64,000 bases of DNA, taken from assembly GCA_016716305.1 (NCBI GenBank), contig JADJWP010000002.1, forward strand, positions 372,001-436,000, read 5' to 3'. This document shows positions 6,619 to 14,912 of the stretch, one piece after another. A program made the translations under genes and the position numbers. Under the pieces are notes generated by a model that saw only the letters and a program-made list of their open reading frames with translations, ran no database searches and was not told the origin of the DNA. Source of the DNA: Chloracidobacterium sp. GTDB lineage: Bacteria > Acidobacteriota > Blastocatellia > Pyrinomonadales > Pyrinomonadaceae. Positions within the stretch are counted from its first letter, which is position 1. The number at the start of each line of letters is the position of its first letter.

Positions 6619-9249
6619 TCAATTGGTTTTGACTTTATAGACCGATCGCAGCCTTCCTGACGGATCGCGCTGAGAACCGCCGACGCCGATGACACGATTG
6701 TCTTTGACGAACATCGTAACTTCGGTTCCTTGCGTCGCCCCGGCCTTTGCATCATCGATGCGGGCGGGGTTGCCGCGGATCACGAATTTGTCATCCGCCG
6801 CTATGTACTGGGCAAAATCACCGGTCGCCTTTCGGCCGGGCTGATTGATAATGACGCTGCCTTCGAGATCTGTACGCGTGATCTCATTACTTTCATCCAG
6901 GAAAATATTCGCGATAGCACCGGTGATCCGATCGCTGCCCTGCCGAATGTCTACATTGCTCTCGTACCGCAGTAGACGCCCGTCTCGTTTATAAATGATC
7001 CTGTCGGAAGCGACATAGACCGGCGATTTAGCAGCCTTGGCATCTGCTGACGGTTTCGTATCATATAACAGACTCTGGACGGCCCCTTCACCAAAAAGTT
7101 CACCTTCGACCTGTTTGATCGTTAACGTGTTTGCTCGCACGTAGTTATCGTCCTGCCAGGCTCGGGCATTGCCTTTGTACACTGCGACCTCCGATCGATG
7201 ATCGATCGACGCGTTCGCCGCTGTTATGAAAACCGGTTTTCCCGATTGTGAAAACGGCGTTGCACCTCTTGTCTGAGTTTGGCTGTAGTAAGTGGTACTG
7301 ACGCCCCCTCTTAATTCTGATCTTTGATTCTTGGTGTCCCAATCGATCTCTTTTGCTTTTCCACGTGCACGCGAATCCCATGCCGTCGGATCATTTCCAC
7401 GGAGTCTGAGCATTCCTTCCGATGCCGAGTATTCGAATCGTCCGGACGACGCAGTTCGGTCAAGCTCTGAGAACTTCGCCTTTCCAATTGCAGTCATTGA
7501 CGAGACGTCGTTAGACCCCTGATCGAAAGCGGCGGCAAGACTGTCAGCCGTGATGATCTGATCGCCGACCCCAGGCCTGGCAACCGTAGGTTTTCGTAAG
7601 GCCCGGGCACTGACCGACGCAATGCATGATCGGACATTGTTCCCTGTCGGAAAGAACTCGCAATCAAAACGCGGCGCGTTGATGGTCGTAAGATAATTTC
7701 GCTCGCCGGCGGTATGCGGGGTCACGATCAACTCAGCACTGCCAACTGCAGACGCCGTCTTCATGTTTTTGCCGTCAGCCGCAAATTCGGTTTTGACGGT
7801 ATCGGCGACAACCTTTTTGTCTGCGGAATCCACACCGTTATTCGGAGCGGTCAATACAATGGTAGTGCGCCCCTCCGTCAATATTTCGCCTAAAGATCCA
7901 GCCGACTTAAAGAACGCTTTTATCGAGCGTTGAGCCGACAACGTCAGCAAAGTGAATTGCCCCGCCGTAGTCGGACTCATCTTGACCGTCGACCCTCCGA
8001 CACTCGATGCATTCTTTATCTGGCCGTTCGCTTCAAATTCGGCATTGACCTCATTGCCGCTGATCTCAAGTATCCGTTCCGGCTGCGTCTGTTTCAAATA
8101 AGCATTTTGTCGGACGACAGCGCTTTTTAAGCTGCCGCTTTTGCTCAACAGCGCATTTATTGTCTCGCCTTTGACGATCTCAGCACCCTGAACGATCTCG
8201 GCACCGCCGTTCAACGCAAGCTTGCCGGCGGTACGCTCGTAAACCGCGTTGTTTGCGCGGATGGTGGTCGGCTGCTCACCTTCGGCCGTTACGATGTTCA
8301 CGTTCTCACTGAGGTCAAAGCGATCCGGGAGCCGATCGTATTTTGCATAACCGGAGGAGATCTTCGTCGTCTGGCTGCCAGTTTCGACCACAGTAATGCC
8401 AACGTCGCGGAATAGCTCGGCCGACAGCAGGTCGTGGGTCGAGGCCTCGATCTTTGTCAATCTGACGACCCCGTCAGCTGAAGTGATCTCGACCGTTTTT
8501 CGCCCGGCCGCTGACTGCTCGGTAGAGACGATATTTACCCCACCGTTCATCTTTATCGTCTCGCTGACCTGATCGTAAATGGCCGAGCCCGTCTTGATCT
8601 TTGTCGCCGAATTGCGTGCGACATCGGCGGGATCGGCGTTTATCTCAATGCTCACGTCCTTTGCGAGCGTGATGCTCTTGGCACCCGCGTTGACGCTCGC
8701 ACCGATCGAGGTTCCCTTGATGCCGCCGCGTTCAAACTTCACGAATTCTTCTGCGGTCGCGGTTTCAGCGGCTCGCTCATATTTCAATTGTTCCGTGTTT
8801 ACCTTTAGAGCATCGCGGGTTTCGATCGCAACATCGCCGGCGAAGAACGCGGTGAAATCCTTGTTATCTCCGGGTATGTATATCGCCTTTTGCGAAGTGA
8901 TCTTTTCGGAGCCGATGCCCGTCGCATTGAAAACCTCTATCAATACCCCTTCAAGTTCCTGATGTTGATCTGAAAAGGTCGTAGCTTTATCGGCCTTGAC
9001 GTAATAGCGCAGAATGTCGCCGTCGACCTCTTTGCGTTCGTATGCATCTACCGTGGCGACGACGTCTTTTGAAAGCGAAGCCGGAAGGCTTTTCATTCGA
9101 AACTCGGCACTACCGGTGTTGCGATAGAACGCGATGGCTATGACGACCACGATCACACCGACAAGAATGACCGCCGCTGAACGGAAATAAAGCGGCAGCC
9201 TGGCGCGAACCGAGTAATCCTTTTCTTTGCCGGGCGTTACCGATGTCAT
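6619..9249 (-). CDS. Large LptC/LptA-like LPS-transport bridge protein
   Basis: An 876-residue protein with one N-terminal membrane segment (about residues 20-40, AAVILVGVIVVVIAIAFY) and a long periplasmic part. The first periplasmic section resembles LptC; the rest consists of repeated OstA/LptA-like beta-strand units, clearest near the C-terminus where segments such as ITAANASIDHRSEVAVYKG and the following ones occur. LptC and LptA are usually about 190 and 180 residues. The size suggests that one chain provides both the membrane anchor and much of the periplasmic bridge (inference). I chose the ATG at 9249, just after the recJ stop, over the longer frame to 9285, which overlaps recJ. It precedes lptB by 12 bases. 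Confidence 0.85.
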   Translation of the reverse strand: MTSVTPGKEKDYSVRARLPLYFRSAAVILVGVIVVVIAIAFYRNTGSAEFRMKSLPASLSKDVVATVDAYERKEVDGDILRYYVKADKATTFSDQHQELEGVLIEVFNATGIGSEKITSQKAIYIPGDNKDFTAFFAGDVAIETRDALKVNTEQLKYERAAETATAEEFVKFERGGIKGTSIGASVNAGAKSITLAKDVSIEINADPADVARNSATKIKTGSAIYDQVSETIKMNGGVNIVSTEQSAAGRKTVEITSADGVVRLTKIEASTHDLLSAELFRDVGITVVETGSQTTKISSGYAKYDRLPDRFDLSENVNIVTAEGEQPTTIRANNAVYERTAGKLALNGGAEIVQGAEIVKGETINALLSKSGSLKSAVVRQNAYLKQTQPERILEISGNEVNAEFEANGQIKNASSVGGSTVKMSPTTAGQFTLLTLSAQRSIKAFFKSAGSLGEILTEGRTTIVLTAPNNGVDSADKKVVADTVKTEFAADGKNMKTASAVGSAELIVTPHTAGERNYLTTINAPRFDCEFFPTGNNVRSCIASVSARALRKPTVARPGVGDQIITADSLAAAFDQGSNDVSSMTAIGKAKFSELDRTASSGRFEYSASEGMLRLRGNDPTAWDSRARGKAKEIDWDTKNQRSELRGGVSTTYYSQTQTRGATPFSQSGKPVFITAANASIDHRSEVAVYKGNARAWQDDNYVRANTLTIKQVEGELFGEGAVQSLLYDTKPSADAKAAKSPVYVASDRIIYKRDGRLLRYESNVDIRQGSDRITGAIANIFLDESNEITRTDLEGSVIINQPGRKATGDFAQYIAADDKFVIRGNPARIDDAKAGATQGTEVTMFVKDNRVIGVGGSQRDPSGRLRSVYKVKTN

Positions 9250-9253
9250 CCGT

Positions 9254-10957
9254 TCAATTATGTTCTCTGATGTCTTCCACGACAAGTTGGAGCCTGGTAT
9301 TTCCCTGCCATTTATTGGCTTCAGGGGTGTAAGCGAGTTGGATGCGAGTTCCGGGTGTCAGCGTTCGCCCGATTGATCGCTCAACGCCATCCCACCAGAC
9401 GGCTTCAAATCGCCTCCCCCCGCTGTCGATCAGATAGAGTTTGAGGTGTTTGTCCTTCATCACCGTTGGGTCGAACCTTATCTCGAGCCCATCGGTCAAA
9501 AAAATTGGCTTCGGGTTGCCTGCGCCGAACGGTTCAAGCTTCGCTATCTCGTCAAGAAGTTCCAAAGAAAGGCTTTGTGACGCGACCCTCGCATCGATCC
9601 GCAAAGCCGGCGTACGATCTTCGACCGAGATCGCATTCTCGGCGTAAACGTTCAATCGATCTCGAAGCTCGTCGATGTTCTCCGCGCTCATTTTCATTCC
9701 GGCCGCAGCGGCATGGCCGCCGTATTGATCGAACAGATCGCCGCAGGAGGACAATGCATCGAGAAGGTGAAAGTTCGGAATGCTTCGTGCACTCCCGTGA
9801 GCAATGCCGTTCTCGGTCGAAAGAACGATCGATGGCCGGTGAAGCCTTTCGGCGATCCGTGAGGCTGCAAGGCCGATCACACCGCGATGCCAGCCTTCGC
9901 CTGCAACGACGATGAATCCGAGGTTACCGTTGCTCTCTGATTGTTCGATCGCCTTCTCCGTTATCAATTGCTGAATTGTTTGGCGCTCGCGGTTCTTTTT
10001 GTCGAGGAGTTCGGCGATCTTTCTTGCCTCTCCAAACGACCCAGCCTCGAATAATTCGATAACATGATTTGCGACGTCCATTCGCCCTGCCGCATTGATC
10101 CGGGGAGCGATCCGAAATCCGATATCGTAGCTGGTCATGTCGGATCGGCATCCGGCCGCCTCCATCAAAGCACGAAGGCCGAAATTCGTCGTCGCGGTAA
10201 TATCTCGAAGCCCGAGTGCCACGATGGATCGATTTTCGCCGCTCAGCCGCATTACGTCTGCGACCGTACCGATTGCAGCTATTTTTAAGAATGACCGGAC
10301 CACCTCGTCACGGCCATGATCGCGCAGCAATGCCTGCGCCAGCTTGTACGCAACCCCGACGCCGGCGAGATCCTTGTCCGGATAAGGACAGCCCGGCTGA
10401 TTGGGGTTGACCACGGCGACCGCCGGCGGATTGCCTCGTTCAGGGTCAGAAATGTGGTGGTCGGTCACTATCACGTCCAGGTCATTGTCCCGAGCCCATT
10501 CCAGCGGTTCAAAGCTGCGTATTCCGCAATCTACGGTGATCACCAGCGAGCAGCCGCGCTGCTTTGCCGCCGCCATTGCAGGGATGTTGAGTCCATATCC
10601 CTCTGTAAATCGATTTGGTACGTGATATTCGCTATCGAGTCCGAGGATCCTTAAGGCCTTTCGCAGCAGGACCGTTCCCGTTGTTCCATCGACGTCGTAA
10701 TCGCCCCAGATCAAGATCTTCTCCCGGCTCGCGACCGCGGCCGTAAGACGCTCAAGCGCTGTGTCGATCCCCGCGAGCAGAGAAGGATCGCTTAAGTTGG
10801 ATTCCGAGGGGTTGAGAAAGCTCTCGGCTGCGGCGACCGTATCGTACCCCCGGGCGATCAGAAGCGCAGCCGTAAGCGGCCGCACACCGATCAGGCCCGC
10901 GAGTTCCTCGGCAGCCCGATGGTCGTGTTTAGCGATCTCCCATCGTTTTTCGAGCAT
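9254..10957 (-). CDS. recJ: Single-stranded-DNA-specific exonuclease RecJ
   Basis: 5'-3' exonuclease on single-stranded DNA that acts in RecF-pathway recombination and mismatch repair. 567 residues, the family size. The DHH phosphoesterase motifs are visible in order: GDYDVDGTTGT, TVDCGI, VTDHHI, then the DHHA1 domain with GSARS and GGHAAAAGM, and an OB-fold-like C-terminal domain. The ATG at 10957 is 7 bases after the uppP stop, and its own stop lies a few bases before the ATG of the lptC/A gene, so it is probably part of the same transcript. The pairing of recJ with an lpt gene is a matter of operon layout rather than function. Confidence 0.95.
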   Translation of the reverse strand: MLEKRWEIAKHDHRAAEELAGLIGVRPLTAALLIARGYDTVAAAESFLNPSESNLSDPSLLAGIDTALERLTAAVASREKILIWGDYDVDGTTGTVLLRKALRILGLDSEYHVPNRFTEGYGLNIPAMAAAKQRGCSLVITVDCGIRSFEPLEWARDNDLDVIVTDHHISDPERGNPPAVAVVNPNQPGCPYPDKDLAGVGVAYKLAQALLRDHGRDEVVRSFLKIAAIGTVADVMRLSGENRSIVALGLRDITATTNFGLRALMEAAGCRSDMTSYDIGFRIAPRINAAGRMDVANHVIELFEAGSFGEARKIAELLDKKNRERQTIQQLITEKAIEQSESNGNLGFIVVAGEGWHRGVIGLAASRIAERLHRPSIVLSTENGIAHGSARSIPNFHLLDALSSCGDLFDQYGGHAAAAGMKMSAENIDELRDRLNVYAENAISVEDRTPALRIDARVASQSLSLELLDEIAKLEPFGAGNPKPIFLTDGLEIRFDPTVMKDKHLKLYLIDSGGRRFEAVWWDGVERSIGRTLTPGTRIQLAYTPEANKWQGNTRLQLVVEDIREHN

Positions 10958-10964
10958 TCTTCGG

Positions 10965-11861
10965 TCAAATGTTGATCTGCGGGCTCAGCACACCCTGCCA
11001 AAGCAGAACGATGATAACCGTTCCGAGTATCAGGCGGTAGACAATGAAGATCAGTGTTGAATTCTTGCGCAGGAACGCGAGAAGGAACCAGATCGAAAGA
11101 TAGCCGACAACGGCGGAAACGATCGTTGCGACGAAAAGCGGCATGAAGCTGTTCTCGGGCAGGATGTTCCATGCCTCGCGCAATTGAAGCAGGCCCGCGG
11201 CCGTGATCGCCGGGACAGAAAGCAGAAACGAGAAGCGCGCGGCTGTTTCGCGTGTTTGGCCTGCGAACAAACCGCCCATTATCGTGGATCCCGACCGGCT
11301 AGCACCGGGCATCAATGCCAGAACTTGGGCGAAACCGACGACCAACGCGTCAAAAGCGCCAAGCCTTTTCAGTTCTTTTCGTTGGCTTCCTACAAGTTCC
11401 GCGATTCCAAGCAAAATTGCGATCCCGATCAGCATGAACGATATGGTCCATAGATTTTTGGTATCGGGCCCCTCAATGTACTCCTTGAACCAGAACCCGA
11501 CAATCCCGATCGGGATCGATCCGATTATTATCAGCCAGCCAAGCCACGCCTCTTCCGATAGCCAGATCGGCCTAACGCCGCCTGTTCCGGAGTGTCGAAC
11601 GGGACGCTTTCGGGTCAACACGCCCCAGTGGTCGCGGATGAACGCATTTGCAATTCCGAGAATGTCACCGGCGAAATAAACAAGTACCGCGGCGATCGTA
11701 CCCAGTTGGATGACCGCCATGGTCGCAGTGATTTGTTCGGGATTCCCGTTATAAAGATCGATCCAGCGACTAGCAAATACCAAATGAGCGGTCGAACTTA
11801 TAGGAATGAATTCGGTAAGGCCCTGGACGATTCCTAGAATTACAGCCTGAAGATATGTCAT
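10965..11861 (-). CDS. uppP: Undecaprenyl-diphosphatase UppP (BacA)
   Basis: Integral membrane enzyme that removes a phosphate from undecaprenyl diphosphate to recycle the lipid carrier for peptidoglycan and O-antigen synthesis; overexpression gives bacitracin resistance. 298 residues with about eight hydrophobic segments. The two active-site motifs are EFIPISSTAH (residues 17-26) and PGASRSGST (185-193). In the first motif the usual Gly of SSTGH is Ala. An insertion of about 15 hydrophilic residues (near 80-100) is longer than in E. coli BacA. It heads the recJ-lpt-rpoN train and has a TATAAT box upstream. Confidence 0.95.
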   Translation of the reverse strand: MTYLQAVILGIVQGLTEFIPISSTAHLVFASRWIDLYNGNPEQITATMAVIQLGTIAAVLVYFAGDILGIANAFIRDHWGVLTRKRPVRHSGTGGVRPIWLSEEAWLGWLIIIGSIPIGIVGFWFKEYIEGPDTKNLWTISFMLIGIAILLGIAELVGSQRKELKRLGAFDALVVGFAQVLALMPGASRSGSTIMGGLFAGQTRETAARFSFLLSVPAITAAGLLQLREAWNILPENSFMPLFVATIVSAVVGYLSIWFLLAFLRKNSTLIFIVYRLILGTVIIVLLWQGVLSPQINI

Positions 11862-11912
11862 AAACGCCGCGCTTTGTGGGCGAAAAAGGGCAAGAATGGG
11901 GAAACTGCGGAG

Positions 11913-11941
11913 ATTATACCGCTTTCGAGCGAACGAATCTA
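11913..11941 (-). promoter_or_regulatory. Candidate promoter upstream of uppP
   Basis: Perfect TATAAT on the minus strand (plus positions 11913-11918), about 50 bases before the uppP ATG, in the gap after the SDR gene. The -35 position reads TAGATT and is poor, so this rests mainly on the -10. Confidence 0.3.
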
Positions 11942-12709
11942 TTCACGGTATCGTGCTCTACCCGCGATGCGGTCATACAGCCAGGCGGGCATGAGCTTAC
12001 CGGCTCTGACGATCGTGGCAAGCTGCCATGGAAACGCGGCGAACTTCTTCTTTTTCTCGATCGCCCTGATGAAATTCGGGATCGCATCGTCGAGTTCCAT
12101 CAGGAACGGCATTTTGTTCGCTCGTCCGGACGTCAAAGGAGTGCGGATAAATCCGGGCTGAATGATCGTAACATCGACGCCGGTGTGCCTGAGATCGAGC
12201 CTGACACTTTCAAAAAACGCTGTCATACCGGCTTTGCTTGCCGAATATGCGGCCGACTTGGGCAAACCTCGAAATCCTGCAAGGCTGGAGATCGCTACGA
12301 CCTGGCCATATCCGCGTTCGACCATTTTCGGCACGACGGCGTGGACTGCATTGACCGCTCCCATCAGATTGGTATCGATCACCTTTTTGACCGCAATCGG
12401 TTTGTACGACCGTGTCTCATCGTCATTGCCGCCAATACCGGCGTTGGCGATCAAAACGTCAATGTGTCCGAATTCGGAACGCATTTCATCCGCCGCATCG
12501 TAAACGGCAACTTCATCGGTAACATCGAGCGCGTACGATCGTGCCTGGCCGCCCGCAGCCCGGCATCGGTCAGCAAGATCGTCCAACATCTCCCTCCGCC
12601 TTGCAACGAGCCCTACAATTGCTCCTCGTGTCGCAAGCGCAAGAGCAAGTGCCTCGCCGATGCCGCTAGAAGCACCGGTTAAGAAGATCACCTTGCCATT
12701 CCAATTCAT
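11939..12709 (-). CDS. SDR-family oxidoreductase
   Basis: Classical short-chain dehydrogenase/reductase of 256 residues; substrate not recognisable. The NAD(P)-binding motif is TGASSGIG near the N-terminus (VIFLTGASSGIGEAL), followed by the NAG motif (IANAGIG) and the catalytic Ser and Tyr-x-x-x-Lys in SSLAG and YSASK. An Arg pair after the first strand (VARRRE) suggests NADP(H). I chose the ATG at 12709; the frame is open for 92 more codons upstream, but that stretch contains two hairpin terminators and no family similarity. It is followed by uppP in the same direction, 77 bases away. Confidence 0.9.
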   Translation of the reverse strand: MNWNGKVIFLTGASSGIGEALALALATRGAIVGLVARRREMLDDLADRCRAAGGQARSYALDVTDEVAVYDAADEMRSEFGHIDVLIANAGIGGNDDETRSYKPIAVKKVIDTNLMGAVNAVHAVVPKMVERGYGQVVAISSLAGFRGLPKSAAYSASKAGMTAFFESVRLDLRHTGVDVTIIQPGFIRTPLTSGRANKMPFLMELDDAIPNFIRAIEKKKKFAAFPWQLATIVRAGKLMPAWLYDRIAGRARYRE

Positions 12710-12839
12710 TCGCGTAACTCTAACACAATCTGAACCAAGGTTCGAAAAGTGAAACGGTTCCGAATCGGATATCGATTCTGGGTAATCGATCGAATGATAA
12801 ACACATTTCGCAGCAATATCAGCGCCGTCTAGCGTTGTA

Positions 12840-12875
12840 AAAACGAAACCCCGCCGATCGATAACATCGGCAGGG
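12840..12875 (-). terminator. Candidate rho-independent terminator
   Basis: On the minus strand CCCTGCCGAT and ATCGGCGGGG pair (one mismatch) around a 7-base loop, followed by TTTCGTTTTT. It lies between the micro-gene terminator and the SDR gene, so it may be a second stop for the same transcript or the end of a short RNA. Confidence 0.5.
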
Positions 12876-12934
12876 TTCAAATCATTGGTCTGACAAAAAG
12901 GTGATCCTATTGGGGAGCACAGACCTCTCATGTC

Positions 12935-12958
12935 AAAAAGTTCGCGAGACCTCTCGCG
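12935..12958 (-). terminator. Rho-independent terminator of the micro-gene
   Basis: Minus-strand stem CGCGAGA / TCTCGCG with a two-base loop, then AAC and five T. It begins three bases after the stop codon of the 29-residue gene. Confidence 0.75.
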
Positions 12959-12960
12959 GT

Positions 12961-13050
12961 CTAACCTCGTCGGCCTCTGTACCAAAAGCCGCCGCCACCC
13001 AAAAGAAGTACCAGTACAACTATAACGATTAAGAGTGTTGTTGAGTTCAT
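12961..13050 (-). CDS. 29-residue single-span membrane peptide
   Basis: A short gene: ATG at 13050, stop TAG at 12961-12963, 29 residues. The peptide begins MNSTTLLIVIVV, continues as a Leu/Val-rich membrane segment, and ends with a glycine run and basic residues (GGGGFWYRGRRG). The layout recalls DUF3309-type or glycine/basic-tailed one-span peptides, but I cannot assign a function. Support for a real gene: a GGAG Shine-Dalgarno about nine bases before the ATG, and an intrinsic terminator directly after the stop. It follows the lipoprotein gene by 24 bases and is probably cotranscribed with it. It falls below common length cut-offs for gene calling. Confidence 0.65.
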   Translation of the reverse strand: MNSTTLLIVIVVLVLLLGGGGFWYRGRRG

Positions 13051-13074
13051 TGATCTAGTTCTCCGCCGACCGAG

Positions 13075-13329
13075 TTACGGCCGGTTTTGGTTGTTCGCGT
13101 TCACCATCGAATTTGATCGATTCATGCCGTTGACGGGACTTGCGGAATTCGCTGCAGATGAATCCGTGCGACCCGCATTTGTCGTCATCGGGGAAGAATT
13201 TGAATTGTTCACCAAATAGGCATTGTTCGAGTTTGAACCCCGAGTGTTCGCATTATTTGCGGTGGATGTACATCCTGTCATTACGCACATGGCGAGTGAC
13301 AAGATGATCGCAGTTGTCTTGCTTTTCAT
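13075..13329 (-). CDS. Small Asn/Ser-rich lipoprotein
   Basis: 84 residues. The N-terminus is a lipoprotein signal: basic MKSK, a hydrophobic core, and the lipobox MTGC with Cys19 as the acylation site. The mature part has almost no hydrophobic residues and is dominated by Asn, Ser, Thr and Ala (for example NNANTRGSNSNN), so it is likely disordered. No family recognised. It is in a group of small minus-strand genes with a stress-type protein upstream and a one-span peptide downstream, which suggests an envelope or stress role (inference). Confidence 0.7.
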   Translation of the reverse strand: MKSKTTAIILSLAMCVMTGCTSTANNANTRGSNSNNAYLVNNSNSSPMTTNAGRTDSSAANSASPVNGMNRSNSMVNANNQNRP

Positions 13330-13428
13330 AAAATTTTCGTTTCTTACGTCTCAGTTATTTCTGTCGAGGAATCGCTTTGGAGTTTGAAGGAGAAAGGAAG
13401 ACCTTTTCTTCGCGACAACCTCTTGAGA

Positions 13429-13468
13429 ATACCCGGGACGCGGCTAACTCTCGCTGCGTCCCGGGTAT
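13429..13468. repeat. Perfect 13-bp inverted repeat (hairpin)
   Basis: ATACCCGGGACGC at 13429-13441 pairs perfectly with GCGTCCCGGGTAT at 13456-13468 around a 14-base loop. It lies just downstream of the stress-protein gene. Neither side has a T-tract, so it is either a non-canonical terminator, an mRNA 3'-end stabiliser or a protein-binding site. Confidence 0.6.
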
Positions 13469-13481
13469 GAGCAAATACTGT

Positions 13482-14024
13482 CTATCTGTAGATATGCTGC
13501 CCGTTATGCTTGGTCTTCCATTCGCTTTCAAAGAACTCTGCATCTTCAGGCGACTTCGGCGTTACGCCGAGAACAGTTCCACCGTTACCAATACCAGTCT
13601 CATAAAGCTTTGCCCGGTCTTCCGGAATCCCCCAACCAACAAGGGCTCCAACCAACCCGCCCGTTATACCGCCCGCACCTGCTCCCGCAAGCGCGGCCGC
13701 AAGTGGGCCCCAAACGATCAGGCCGAGGCCTGGCAAGATCAGGTTTGTGCCGATCGCGGCCACTCCGCCTATGATGGCTCCAAGTGTTCCGCCAATTGCG
13801 CTTCCAATTCCAGTTCCCTCGGCGGCCTTGCTGCCGAGTTCAGATTCTGTATCATTCTTGTAATACTCGTCGCGCGTCGAATCAGACATTATTACATTGA
13901 TCTCGTCGTCGGAGTAACCCCGATCGCGAAGCGACCTGTAAGCGTTCTCGGTGCTGTCTTTGTCGGTAAACATACCGGTTAGCATTCCGTCCTCGGTTTT
14001 TCGACTTGTGGCTTGATTTTCCAT
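13482..14024 (-). CDS. YflT/general-stress-type protein with glycine zipper
   Basis: 180 residues. The N-terminal part (about 12-60) resembles the heat-induced stress YflT domain: MLTGMFTDKDSTENAYRSL followed by RGYSDDEINVIMSD. The middle (about 65-130) is a glycine-zipper region with many GxxxG/A spacings (GIGSAIGGTLGAIIGG and GAGAGGITGGLVGALVGWG) able to enter a membrane. The C-terminus is charged and soluble, with a repeat of the GVTPKSPEDAEFFE type. Such proteins are abundant in Acidobacteriota and are thought to respond to stress, but the molecular role is unknown. A strong AAAGGGGA Shine-Dalgarno precedes the ATG at 14024. Confidence 0.75.
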   Translation of the reverse strand: MENQATSRKTEDGMLTGMFTDKDSTENAYRSLRDRGYSDDEINVIMSDSTRDEYYKNDTESELGSKAAEGTGIGSAIGGTLGAIIGGVAAIGTNLILPGLGLIVWGPLAAALAGAGAGGITGGLVGALVGWGIPEDRAKLYETGIGNGGTVLGVTPKSPEDAEFFESEWKTKHNGQHIYR

Positions 14025-14074
14025 ATTATTTCCCCTTTATTAAGTGCTTCAAAATGAGTGTGGGCACGATTCTG

Positions 14075-14110
14075 ACCTAATGTGAATCAGGGTATAAATT
14101 GATATTAGGT
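14075..14110. promoter_or_regulatory. Spaced inverted repeat upstream of stress gene
   Basis: ACCTAAT (14075-14081) and ATTAGGT (14104-14110) flank an AT-rich stretch with TATAAA. It lies about 50-85 bases upstream of the stress-protein ATG and could be a split operator. The rest of the gap 14111-14264 shows a short TGTGTG/CACACA hairpin but no gene. Confidence 0.25.
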
Positions 14111-14264
14111 TGCGTGTCAGCGCGGGTCTGTGTGTTCTCACACATACACGAAAATGGCGAAAAGAAATGCGCGAGATTTCAGTTAGAGAGGTGTCGGAAA
14201 TAGCTCTTTGTAATGAACACAAAGTGCATTCCGATCGCATGAGCCGCCGTGCGGGCCATACAGA

Positions 14265-14702
14265 TCAGCAAAGCTCTTTGACGTGTGGGCCGAGCGCCTT
14301 AAGGGCTGCTGCCAAATGCATCTGCTTGATCAGAAGATGGTCACGAGAAAACGCCGATAGCGGCAATATCGGAATTTCAGCAGCCGCAAGTATTCGCGAT
14401 ACTTCAGCGATGAACCCGATCACATCGAAATCCATGACAGTATCGAACGTCAACAAACGATACCCGGTTTCGATCTTCGCGTCTTCCAGCCCTGGCCTCA
14501 TTTTGGCGAGATCGATCTCATCCAGCACCATTGTCACTTCATACTTGTCCATGAAGACCATGAAAGGAGCAGTCATCCGCGGACTACGGTCCGGTTCCGA
14601 AACGAGGCGGTGCCACGTGTCGAAACTGACAGAAACGATCGCAAACGATTCGGGGGCGATCTCAACCGATGTCCTGAGCAGTATGTCTATCGCACTTTCC
14701 AT
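14265..14702 (-). CDS. ACT-domain protein
   Basis: 145 residues from the ATG at 14702, which overlaps the stop of the preceding PLDc_N gene as TGATG. The C-terminal half looks like the ACT_7/CASTOR-type ligand-binding fold: FDVIGFIAEVSRILAAAEIP followed by ILPLSAFSRDHLLI and a final helix AALKALG, the usual beta-alpha-beta with a hydrophobic last strand. ACT domains bind amino acids or other small metabolites. The N-terminal half is a second, more diverged copy (inference). No partner enzyme domain is fused, so this may be a stand-alone sensor. The frame extends upstream by 28 codons, but that part lies inside the neighbour gene. Confidence 0.65.
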   Translation of the reverse strand: MESAIDILLRTSVEIAPESFAIVSVSFDTWHRLVSEPDRSPRMTAPFMVFMDKYEVTMVLDEIDLAKMRPGLEDAKIETGYRLLTFDTVMDFDVIGFIAEVSRILAAAEIPILPLSAFSRDHLLIKQMHLAAALKALGPHVKELC

Positions 14703-14905
14703 CAATAGACCTTCTTGTATCGCTTGCGAAGCATTAGATAAATGAGGGCACCGAGAATGCTGCCGATGAAGACTACAATGATCCATAGGATCTTGTCGTT
14801 TGATGCTCGAAAGTCGCTTCTCAAAACGTCAAGAACTGCGTAGAGCCAAATGCAGAAAAGAACTATGAAGATCAGGAAGGCAAACAAGTACGGAAGTGAG
14901 TCCAT
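14702..14905 (-). CDS. PLDc_N-domain small membrane protein
   Basis: 67 residues with two membrane segments (about 5-27 and 40-60) and a basic tail (RKRYKKVY). The pattern of WLYAVLDVLRSDF in the first part and KILWIIVVF followed by GALIYLMLRKR matches the phospholipase D N-terminal-type (PLDc_N) domain found as short stand-alone proteins. No catalytic residues. The gene lies between rnj (8 bases upstream) and the ACT-domain gene (overlap), so the three are probably one operon. Confidence 0.75.
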   Translation of the reverse strand: MDSLPYLFAFLIFIVLFCIWLYAVLDVLRSDFRASNDKILWIIVVFIGSILGALIYLMLRKRYKKVY

Positions 14906-14912
14906 CGGGCAA

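Noticed and set aside
12876..12934. Possible small RNA between the two hairpins
   Set aside because: No promoter was found, so it is listed only as a low-interest observation rather than as a feature.
12710..12985. Open frame extending the SDR gene by 92 codons upstream
   Set aside because: It runs through two terminator hairpins, has no SDR similarity, and the ATG at 12709 gives the normal family N-terminus.
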